Of a stretch of DNA of 5,449 nt, positions 1 to 5,016 are shown one piece after another (the first letter of the stretch is position 1; every line of letters starts with the position of its first letter). The translations under genes and the position numbers were made by a program. Source of the stretch: Acidimicrobiia bacterium (GTDB taxonomy: Bacteria > Actinomycetota > Acidimicrobiia > IMCC26256 > BP-133); NCBI GenBank assembly GCA_025934385.1, contig JAICYE010000187.1:1-5449 (forward strand), in the 5' to 3' direction. The notes beneath the pieces were generated by a model. That model did not search any database and was not told the origin of the DNA. It saw nothing but the letters and a program-made list of their open reading frames with translations.

Positions 1-1360
1 ACTCGAGCACCGCCGGGTGGCGGGCGACGGCCTGCTCCACCACGATCGTCGAGATGTTCTCGCCGCCGGAGATGATGATGTCCTTCTTGCGGTCGCGCAG
101 CTCGATGGCTCCGCCGGGATGCATGACGGCGAGGTCGCCGGAGTGGAACCAGCCGCCCCGGAAGGCCTCGGCGGTGGCGTCGGGCTGGTCGTAGTAGCCC
201 TTCATGACGTCGTTGCCCCGCATGCAGACCTCGCCGAGCGTCTCGCCGTCCCGGGGGACGTCGGCCATGTCGTCGCCCACCACCCGGACGGGGTCGGCGA
301 TCACGTAGGCCTGGCCCTGGCGGGCCAGGAGGCGGGCCCGCTCGTCGGCCGGGAGGCCGTCCCAGCCGTCGTGCCAGTCACAGACGGTGTAGGGGCCGTA
401 CGTCTCGGTGAGGCCGTAGACGTGCACGGCCCGGAAGTTGAGCTCGGCGAGCTGGCCGAGCAGCGTCGGAGACGGCGGCGCCCCGGCCACGGTGATCGTC
501 ACCGGCCCGTCGAGCCGGTGGGCGGCCGGGTCGTTGACGACGCCGATGTGGACGGTGGGCGCGCCGTTGAAGTGCGTCACGCCCTCGCTCCCGAGCAGCT
601 CCCAGATCCGGGCCGGGTCGACCTTGCGGAGGCAGACGTGGCGGCCGGCCACCGCCGTCACCGCCCACGTGAAGCACCAGCCGTTGCAGTGGAACATCGG
701 CAGGGTCCACAGATAGACGGACTCGAAGCCCATCGACGTGGTGACGACCTCGCCGAGGGCGTTGAGGTACGAGCCGCGGTGGGTGTACATCACGCCCTTG
801 GGCCGGCCCGTCGTCCCCGACGTGTAGTTGATCGAGATCGTCTCCTCCTCGTCGTCGAGCCACGACTCGGGGAAGGGGTCGCCGGGGGGACGGGCGCCGG
901 CCTCGGCCAGCCGGTCCTCGTAGGGATCGCCCGGCGCGCCGGTGTCGTCGATGCGGACGACGGTGATTCCCTCGAGGTCGAGCGGCTCGGTCGCCGGCTC
1001 CAGCTCGGCGTCGACGAAGAGGAAGCGGGCGCCGGAATGGCCGAGGATGTAGCCGACCTCCTCGGAGCTGAGCCGGGTGTTGATGGCCACCAGCACGCCG
1101 CCGGCGGCCGGGACGCCGTAGTGGGCCTCGAGCATGGCCGGCGTGTTGGGCGACAGGAAGGCGACCCGGTCGCCGCGCTCGAGCCCGGCGGCCGTCAGGG
1201 CGCGGGCGAGCCGGTCGACCCGGCCTTCGAACTCCCGGTACGTGTAGCGGCGCTCACCGTGCACCACCGCCGTCCGGTCGGGGAACACCGACGCGCTCCG
1301 GCGCAGGAAGCTGATCGGGGTGAGCTCCGTGCGGTAGGGCCTGCTCGTCTGCTCGCTCAT
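1..1360 (-). CDS. AMP-forming acyl-CoA synthetase (fatty-acid-CoA ligase family), C-terminus cut off by the left edge
   Basis: Activates a carboxylic acid with ATP to an acyl-adenylate and transfers it to CoA in the cytoplasm; the chain length of the substrate cannot be read from sequence. I translated 453 complete codons from the ATG at 1360-1358. Family motifs appear in order: the P-loop YTSGTTGRPKG (residues 179-189), LPMFHCNGW (220-228), YGLTET (315-320), SGD (407-409) and the hinge region RDRKKDIIISGGENIS (422-437). The FHCNGW signature is typical of the medium/long-chain acyl-activating and DmdB-like branch. Full-length members are about 530-550 residues, so about 90 residues, including the catalytic C-terminal lysine, lie beyond the window. 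An in-frame TAG at 1375-1373, five codons upstream, makes ATG 1360 the furthest possible start, and the N-terminal SFLRRSASVFPDRTAVV segment is family-typical. The gene lies downstream of and overlaps the ABC ATPase gene. Family is certain; substrate unknown. Confidence 0.95.
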   Translation of the reverse strand, partial: MSEQTSRPYRTELTPISFLRRSASVFPDRTAVVHGERRYTYREFEGRVDRLARALTAAGLERGDRVAFLSPNTPAMLEAHYGVPAAGGVLVAINTRLSSEEVGYILGHSGARFLFVDAELEPATEPLDLEGITVVRIDDTGAPGDPYEDRLAEAGARPPGDPFPESWLDDEEETISINYTSGTTGRPKGVMYTHRGSYLNALGEVVTTSMGFESVYLWTLPMFHCNGWCFTWAVTAVAGRHVCLRKVDPARIWELLGSEGVTHFNGAPTVHIGVVNDPAAHRLDGPVTITVAGAPPSPTLLGQLAELNFRAVHVYGLTETYGPYTVCDWHDGWDGLPADERARLLARQGQAYVIADPVRVVGDDMADVPRDGETLGEVCMRGNDVMKGYYDQPDATAEAFRGGWFHSGDLAVMHPGGAIELRDRKKDIIISGGENISTIVVEQAVARHPAVLE

Positions 1361-2054
1361 CGTCCCGGGATGCTATCGGCGCCGGCCCGGGGCGGATCGC
1401 GCCGGCCACGAGCGTCACCTCCCGGTCGGCCAGCGCCCGGGCCCGATCGAGCTCGTGGGAGACGAGCAGCACCGTCCGGCCGTCGTCGGCGGTGCTGCGC
1501 AGCAGGCCGTCGAGGAGGTCGCGGCCGGTGGCGTCGAGACCGGCGTGGGGTTCGTCGAGCAGCAGCAGCCGGGGGCGGCGGGCCAGCGCCACGGCCAGGC
1601 CCGTCCGCCGCTGCTGGCCGGCCGACAGGCGCCCGAAGGCCACGCCGGCCAGCCGGCCCAGGCCGAGTTGGTCGATGACGGCGTCGGCGTCGGCCCCCCG
1701 TCCCCCGCCGGCCCGGACCCAGAAGCGCACGTTCTCCCGCACGGTGAGGTCGTCGTAGGCCCCGGGGGCGTGGCCGACCAGCGCCAGCTCCGAGCGGACG
1801 GTCTGGCGGTCGGCGGCGAGGTCGTGGCCGAGCACGACGGCCGTGCCGGCCGACAGGGGCAGGAGCCCGGCCAGCAGCCGGAGCAGCGTCGTCTTGCCGG
1901 CGCCGTTGGGGCCGGCCACCAGCACCACCTCGCCCGGGGCCGCGTCGAGGTCGACGCCGGCCAGCGCCGGGAAGCGGCCGACGAGGCAGACGGCGGAGCG
2001 CAGGTGGACGGCGGAAGGACTCAGATTCAACTCCCGGGCGGGCTTTTTCTTCAC
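1254..2054 (-). CDS. ccmA: ABC transporter ATP-binding protein, CcmA (heme-exporter) type
   Basis: Cytoplasmic ATPase subunit expected to pair with a membrane permease; CcmA proteins work with CcmB in cytochrome c maturation. Visible motifs in the 266-residue reading: Walker A GPNGAGKT (48-55), signature LSAGQQRR (143-150, the CcmA-like variant of LSGGQ), Walker B LLLLDE with catalytic Glu168, D-loop AGLD (171-174) and H-loop His200. The Q-loop region reads GHAPGAYDDLT, with Ala96 where E. coli-type CcmA has Gln (GHQPG). The family is usually about 200-220 residues. Here conserved sequence ends near residue 220 and a 45-residue tail overlaps the synthetase gene by 107 bases with poor codon bias (see findings). 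The start is uncertain: GTG 2054 is the furthest plausible start, and TTG at 2030-2028 is an alternative; neither has a well-spaced Shine-Dalgarno sequence. No ccmB or ccmC is adjacent, so it may serve another exporter. ABC ATPase certain, CcmA assignment likely. Confidence 0.85.
   Translation of the reverse strand: MKKKPARELNLSPSAVHLRSAVCLVGRFPALAGVDLDAAPGEVVLVAGPNGAGKTTLLRLLAGLLPLSAGTAVVLGHDLAADRQTVRSELALVGHAPGAYDDLTVRENVRFWVRAGGGRGADADAVIDQLGLGRLAGVAFGRLSAGQQRRTGLAVALARRPRLLLLDEPHAGLDATGRDLLDGLLRSTADDGRTVLLVSHELDRARALADREVTLVAGAIRPGPAPIASRDDERADEQALPHGAHPDQLPAPERVGVPRPDGGGAR
1370..1375 (-). promoter_or_regulatory. Candidate -10 element TAGCAT upstream of the acyl-CoA synthetase
   Basis: TAGCAT fits TAnnnT and ends 9 bases before the ATG at 1360. 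A transcript starting about 7 bases downstream would have a leader of only 2-3 bases. I see no convincing -35 hexamer 16-18 bp upstream. A short GGGA lies just before the ATG but is too close to be a good ribosome-binding site. The TAG in this hexamer is also the in-frame stop that limits the synthetase start. Inference only. Confidence 0.3.
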
Positions 2055-2057
2055 CTC

Positions 2058-2063
2058 AGTGTA
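2058..2063 (-). promoter_or_regulatory. Candidate -10 element TACACT upstream of the ABC ATPase
   Basis: TACACT on the minus strand, in the 41-bp gap between the divergent ATPase and sortase genes, which is visibly more A/T-rich than the flanking coding sequence. It ends only 3 bases before GTG 2054. A start of transcription 6-8 bases downstream would fall at or just after that codon, which argues that the true translation start may lie further in, for example TTG 2030. No -35 match seen. Confidence 0.25.
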
Positions 2064-2086
2064 CGAAGGGAAAATCCTGGCGCCGG

Positions 2087-2092
2087 TAGCCT
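2087..2092 (+). promoter_or_regulatory. Candidate -10 element TAGCCT upstream of the sortase
   Basis: TAGCCT ends 3 bases before the GTG at 2096 and 6 bases before the second GTG at 2099. Transcription beginning about 7 bases downstream would start at or next to GTG 2099, giving a leaderless message. No Shine-Dalgarno sequence lies upstream of either GTG, and no good -35 is visible. The identical hexamer precedes the Nudix gene at 5016-5011 on the minus strand. Confidence 0.3.
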
Positions 2093-2095
2093 GAA

Positions 2096-3007
2096 GTGGT
2101 GGATCGCCTCCGCTCCGTGCTCAGCGCCCTGGGTGCCGCCCTCACCGGCGCCGGCGTCCTCATCCTGCTGTTCGTCGCCTACCAGCTGTGGGGAACGGGC
2201 CTGTACACGGCCCGCCAGCAGGACAGCCTGAAGTCTCAGTTCAAGCAGCAGGCCCACATCGACCCGGCGGCGTCGTCCACGACGTCGACGACGGTCGACC
2301 CCTTGCACCTGCCGCCGGCGCCCCCGACGGGCGACGCGGTGGCCAACATCCGCATTCCCAAGATCGGCGTCGACAAATACGTGGTGCAGGGGGTCGGGGA
2401 GCCCGACCTCCGCAAGGGGCCGGGGCATTACCCGCAGACGCCGATGCCCGGGGAGCAGGGCAACGCCGCCATCGCCGGCCACCGCACGACCTACGGCGCG
2501 CCGTTCAACCGCCTCGACGAGCTGTCGCCGGGCGACGACGTCCTCGTCACCACGCTGAAGGGCAGCTTCACCTACAAGGTGGTCACGACCCACGTGGTGA
2601 AGCCCGACCAGGTCGAGGTGCTCGACCCCACGCCGACGCCGACGCTGACGCTGACCACCTGCAACCCGAAGTACTCGGCCAGCCAGCGGCTGATCGTGGT
2701 GTCCACGCTCGCGCCGGGGCAGACAGCCAGCCCGGCCACGCCGCCGCCCACGACCGCGTCGGGGGTGGGTGGGAAGCCCCAGGCGCTGCCCGGGGAGGGC
2801 CTGGGTGACGCCGGCCTGGCCAGCGGCCGGTCGAAGGTGCCCACCGTCCTGTGGGGGTTGTTCACGGCCCTGATCGGGCTGGGCTGGTGGCTGGCGATCC
2901 GTCGGCGCCGGCACTGGCTCAGCTACCTGGCTCCGGCGGTGCCCTTCCTCGTCGCCCTGTTCTTCTTCTACGCCCACCTCGAGCTGCTGCTGCCGGCGAA
3001 CTTCTAG
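2096..3007 (+). CDS. srtE: Class E-like sortase with two extra C-terminal membrane helices
   Basis: Membrane-anchored cysteine transpeptidase that cleaves sorting motifs (class E members prefer LAxTG) and attaches proteins to the envelope. In the 303-residue reading: an N-terminal membrane segment (about 12-33), a Ser/Thr/Pro linker (60-78), then the sortase fold from NIRIPKIGVDKYVVQGV (84-100). The catalytic triad is visible: His129 in AGHRTTYGAPF, Cys189 in TLTTCNPKYS and Arg198 in SQRL. The GHRTTYG and TLTTC contexts are typical of actinobacterial class E. After a Pro/Gly-rich linker (207-245) come two further hydrophobic segments (about 249-268 and 276-298) around a RRRRH cluster (269-273). 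By positive-inside logic the catalytic domain is outside and the C-terminus outside. Starts GTG 2096 or GTG 2099. It is divergent from the ABC ATPase and convergent with the binding lipoprotein. No obvious substrate is encoded in the window. Confidence 0.93.
   Translation: MVDRLRSVLSALGAALTGAGVLILLFVAYQLWGTGLYTARQQDSLKSQFKQQAHIDPAASSTTSTTVDPLHLPPAPPTGDAVANIRIPKIGVDKYVVQGVGEPDLRKGPGHYPQTPMPGEQGNAAIAGHRTTYGAPFNRLDELSPGDDVLVTTLKGSFTYKVVTTHVVKPDQVEVLDPTPTPTLTLTTCNPKYSASQRLIVVSTLAPGQTASPATPPPTTASGVGGKPQALPGEGLGDAGLASGRSKVPTVLWGLFTALIGLGWWLAIRRRRHWLSYLAPAVPFLVALFFFYAHLELLLPANF
2630..2653 (+). repeat. Short tandem hexamer run inside the sortase gene
   Basis: Four hexamers, acgccg twice then acgctg twice, encode TPTPTLTL immediately before the catalytic TTC. 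The Thr-Pro/Thr-Leu alternation sits on the strand leading to Cys189. The second half (LTLTTC) is normal for the family; the TPTP part could be a small expansion. Minor feature. Confidence 0.4.
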
Positions 3008-3021
3008 CCCGCCCCTAGAAG
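3001..3021. terminator. Perfect inverted repeat holding both convergent stop codons; possible bidirectional terminator
   Basis: CTTCTAG (3001-3007) and CTAGAAG (3015-3021) are exact reverse complements separated by CCCGCCC (3008-3014). Each arm ends with the TAG stop of one of the two convergent genes (sortase on plus, binding protein on minus), and both proteins end in Phe-stop (TTC TAG). The loop is the whole intergenic gap. There is no U-tract on either side and the 7-bp stem is short, so a classical intrinsic terminator is not shown; it could be a weak bidirectional 3'-end hairpin or partly a coincidence of shared last codons. Confidence 0.35.
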
Positions 3022-4529
3022 GAGGCGGCGAAGGTGGCCAGCGTGCGGTAGCGGCGATTGGCGCAATCGGCTTCGAGCAGATGGGCCTGGGTGGCGCCGA
3101 AGTGGTGGCCGGGGCCGAAGCGGACGGGCGGGAACACCCCGGAGGCGAACTCCTGGCCCGACTCCAGCGTGGCCATGAACCGGGCCCGGCCGAGGCCGGG
3201 GCCGGCGGCGGCCAGGAAGCGGTGCAGCGTTTTGGACATGCCCCACACCGCCAGGCCGAGGTCGTCGGGTTCGGCGCCGTTGTTGTACTTGCGGTAGGCG
3301 GGCTTGTAGTCGGCGTCGAAGCGGTCGATGACGTCGAGTTCAGGGAAGGGCGACAGGAACCGGGCGCCGGCGATCGACGGGCAGCCGAACTCGGCCACCA
3401 GGTTGAGGCCGTTGGACATGCCCGGCCCGATCCACAGCGGCGTGTAGGCCTGGCCCTGGGCGGAATGGGCCAGGTCGAGGAACGTGACCGGGGCGATCAT
3501 GAGCAGCACGGCCTCGGCCCCGGAGGCCCGGAGGTTGTTGGCCTCGGCCAGGACCTCGGACTGCGACGGCTGCTTGGAGATCCGGTCGGCCCGGACGACG
3601 GTGAGCCCGACGTCCTTCGCCGAGCCGACGAGGCCGGTGAACGTGTCGTCGTAGTTCGGTGTGTTGACGACGAGGACCGCCACCCTGGTCTTGCCGGCCC
3701 GCTTGACCGCCTGGGCCACCAGGGGGGCCTGCTGGGGGAAGCTCATGGAGATGGCGAAGTAGTTGGCCAGGCCGGCCACCGCCGCCTCCCCGCCCCCGCT
3801 CGAGATGTAGGGCACGCCGACCTGGCTGGCGTAGCGGGCGCAGGAGACCACCTGATCGGTGCCGATGCCGACCAGGAGGAAGGCGTGGTCCTGCTCGACC
3901 ATCTCCCGGCACACGGTGACGGCCCGGGACGGGTTGTACTGGTCGTCGCGGAAGACCACCCGCACGTTGCGGCCGAAGATGCCGCCGCGGTCGGCGAGCC
4001 ACTTCCAGTAGAGGTCCTTGGCTTTGTCGACGCTGTCCTCGGGAACGGGCGCGGCCCCGGTCAGCGGAGCGTGGATGCCGATCACGATCTCCTTGTCGGA
4101 GAGACCGTCGCGGTCGCGGGGCCCGGCGGCGGGCCCGGTCGGGGTCGGGACGGTGGTGGAGGTCGGCGGGAGATCGGGGGCTCCGGCGAGACCAACGGCG
4201 GTGGCGGCGCGGCCGGAGGCGGGGGACGGTGCGGCCGGCCCGCTCGACCGCGTGATCGGGGTGCCGGCTCCGCCGGCCGGGCCGCTCGACGTCAGCGGCC
4301 CCGATCGGGGCGAGAGCCCGGGCTGCGCAGCGGTGCTCACGCTGCCGGGGGTGGTGGACGACAGCGCGGAGCTCGCGGCCGGCGGGGCGGCCGGCGCCAC
4401 GGCCGGAGCCGGAGCGGCCGACGCCTCGGCATCCCCGACGCCGGCCTTCTGGCCGCAGGCGGCCGAGGCGAGCAGCGCCGCGGCGATCAGCGCCCTGGTG
4501 CCCCGCAGCCGGAAGCCCTGGCCAGCCAT
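3015..4529 (-). CDS. ABC-type branched-chain-amino-acid-like substrate-binding lipoprotein (Peripla_BP_6 / LivJ-LivK type)
   Basis: Extracytoplasmic binding component of an ABC importer; the ligand cannot be told from sequence, since this family also binds amides, urea and aromatic acids. The 504-residue protein from ATG 4529 has a basic n-region, a hydrophobic stretch and lipobox ASAAC, with the lipidated Cys at residue 25. About 115 residues of Ala/Pro/Ser/Thr/Gly-rich linker follow (roughly 26-142). The bilobed domain then starts at LSDKEIVIGIHAPLTG and includes LYWKWLADRGGIFGRNVRVVFRD-type sequence, FLLVGIGTD and GVPYISSGGGEA. Cys207 and Cys230 are spaced like the disulfide pair of LivJ-type proteins. 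A TTG at 4538 would add three residues, but it overlaps the candidate -10, so ATG 4529 is preferred. The gene lies 33 bases downstream of the Nudix gene on the same strand and converges with the sortase. No permease or ATPase genes of a Liv system are adjacent. Confidence 0.92.
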   Translation of the reverse strand: MAGQGFRLRGTRALIAAALLASAACGQKAGVGDAEASAAPAPAVAPAAPPAASSALSSTTPGSVSTAAQPGLSPRSGPLTSSGPAGGAGTPITRSSGPAAPSPASGRAATAVGLAGAPDLPPTSTTVPTPTGPAAGPRDRDGLSDKEIVIGIHAPLTGAAPVPEDSVDKAKDLYWKWLADRGGIFGRNVRVVFRDDQYNPSRAVTVCREMVEQDHAFLLVGIGTDQVVSCARYASQVGVPYISSGGGEAAVAGLANYFAISMSFPQQAPLVAQAVKRAGKTRVAVLVVNTPNYDDTFTGLVGSAKDVGLTVVRADRISKQPSQSEVLAEANNLRASGAEAVLLMIAPVTFLDLAHSAQGQAYTPLWIGPGMSNGLNLVAEFGCPSIAGARFLSPFPELDVIDRFDADYKPAYRKYNNGAEPDDLGLAVWGMSKTLHRFLAAAGPGLGRARFMATLESGQEFASGVFPPVRFGPGHHFGATQAHLLEADCANRRYRTLATFAASF

Positions 4530-4537
4530 GGCGGCCA

Positions 4538-4566
4538 AGGGTACCGACGGTGCGGCGGGGCGTCAC
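4538..4566 (-). promoter_or_regulatory. Candidate -35/-10 promoter for the substrate-binding lipoprotein
   Basis: On the minus strand GTGACG (4566-4561; 4 of 6 matches to TTGACA) is followed by a 17-bp spacer and TACCCT (4543-4538, fits TAnnnT), which ends 8 bases before ATG 4529. The -35 overlaps the TGA stop of the Nudix gene (4565-4563). This is the best-formed promoter candidate in the window. It predicts independent, leaderless expression of the lipoprotein despite the same-strand gene upstream. Confidence 0.45.
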
Positions 4567-5003
4567 CCGGAGGCCGGCGGCTCCAGCGCCTCCACGACGG
4601 GACGGTCGTGGTTGTACGTCAGCAGGGGAAGCGCCTCGGGCACCGGCAGCCAGCGGAGCTCGTCGATCTCGGCGTTGGGCGTGAAGCCGTCGTCGGCGAC
4701 CGGCTCCATGGCCCAGTACCGCACGAGCTTGTCGCGACCCTTGTTGTCGCGGTACCGGGTCGAGGGCAGCTCGCGACCCAGCCGGCAGGTGAGGCCGGTC
4801 TCCTCCCGCACCTCCCGGAGGGCGCACTCCTCGTCGCTCTCGCCGTCGTCAGCCTTGCCCTTGGGCAGCGACCAGTCGTCGTAGCGGGGGCGGTGGACGA
4901 CGAGGATCCGGACGGGGCTGTCGCCGCCGTCGTCATCTCGCCAGATGACGCCGCCGGCGGCCCGGACCGGCGTGACCGGCGCTGCCGCGTCTTCCGGGGA
5001 CAT
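4563..5003 (-). CDS. Nudix hydrolase, MutT1-like single domain
   Basis: Cytoplasmic Mg-dependent pyrophosphohydrolase of nucleoside diphosphate-X substrates; the closest family resemblance is to the N-terminal domain of mycobacterial MutT1, which acts on oxidised guanine nucleotides and diadenosine polyphosphates. The 146-residue protein shows AAGGVIWR (15-22), HRPRYDDWSLPKGK (37-50, the MutT1-type approach to the box) and a perfect Nudix box GX5EX7REUXEEXGU at 49-71 with catalytic Glu64, Glu67 and Glu68. FTPNAEIDELRWLPVPEA (107-124) is the usual C-terminal strand. MutT1 itself is about 317 residues with a C-terminal histidine-phosphatase domain, absent here. The reading frame stays open upstream to about 5408, but that part is an antisense shadow of the divergent gene; ATG 5003 directly before the domain is the sensible start. 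Exact substrate is inference. Confidence 0.93.
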   Translation of the reverse strand: MSPEDAAAPVTPVRAAGGVIWRDDDGGDSPVRILVVHRPRYDDWSLPKGKADDGESDEECALREVREETGLTCRLGRELPSTRYRDNKGRDKLVRYWAMEPVADDGFTPNAEIDELRWLPVPEALPLLTYNHDRPVVEALEPPASG

Positions 5004-5007
5004 TCGC

Positions 5008-5013
5008 GAGAGG
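5008..5013 (+). promoter_or_regulatory. Weak purine-rich ribosome-binding candidate for the phosphatase-like gene
   Basis: GAGAGG lies 2 bases before ATG 5016. That is closer than the usual 5-9 bases, so it is a poor Shine-Dalgarno site. No TAnnnT hexamer lies just upstream on this strand, so how this gene starts is unresolved; its promoter would have to lie inside the first part of the Nudix gene. Confidence 0.2.
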
Positions 5014-5016
5014 CTA
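5011..5016 (-). promoter_or_regulatory. Candidate -10 element TAGCCT upstream of the Nudix gene
   Basis: TAGCCT ends exactly 7 bases before ATG 5003, the spacing expected if transcription starts at the A of the start codon. No Shine-Dalgarno sequence fits in the intervening CTCGCGA. The first base of the hexamer is the complement of the A in the divergent gene's ATG (5016), so this promoter and the neighbouring start codon physically overlap. The -35 region is weak (TGGAAG at a 17-bp spacing, 3 of 6 matches). Confidence 0.4.

Noticed and set aside
17..1678. A 553-codon open frame on the plus strand across the acyl-CoA synthetase and ATPase genes
   Set aside because: It is antisense to two genes with clear motifs, its translation is low-complexity Gly/Val/Arg/Ala without recognisable domains, and GC-rich genes commonly leave such shadow frames open.
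1361..2100. Many GGCCGG/CCGGCC palindromes and GC-rich hairpins
   Set aside because: Expected by composition at this G+C content; none is followed by a U-tract or repeated with regular spacing.
1455..2231. A 258-codon plus-strand open frame spanning the ATPase and entering the sortase
   Set aside because: Antisense shadow of the ATPase, running out of frame into the sortase start; no domain-like sequence.
2783..2911. Sorting-signal-like order in the sortase itself: LPGEG (231-235), hydrophobic helix, RRRR
   Set aside because: The fourth position is Glu rather than Thr, about 13 residues separate it from the helix, and a further membrane helix follows the arginines, so it does not fit a cell-wall sorting signal.
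2051..2977. A 308-codon minus-strand open frame opposite the sortase
   Set aside because: Arg/Gly-rich shadow of a gene with a complete catalytic triad; no motifs of its own.
3340..4827. A 495-codon minus-strand frame overlapping the binding protein and the Nudix gene
   Set aside because: Shifted-frame shadow on the same strand; Arg/Pro/Gly-rich and crosses two genes with strong motifs.
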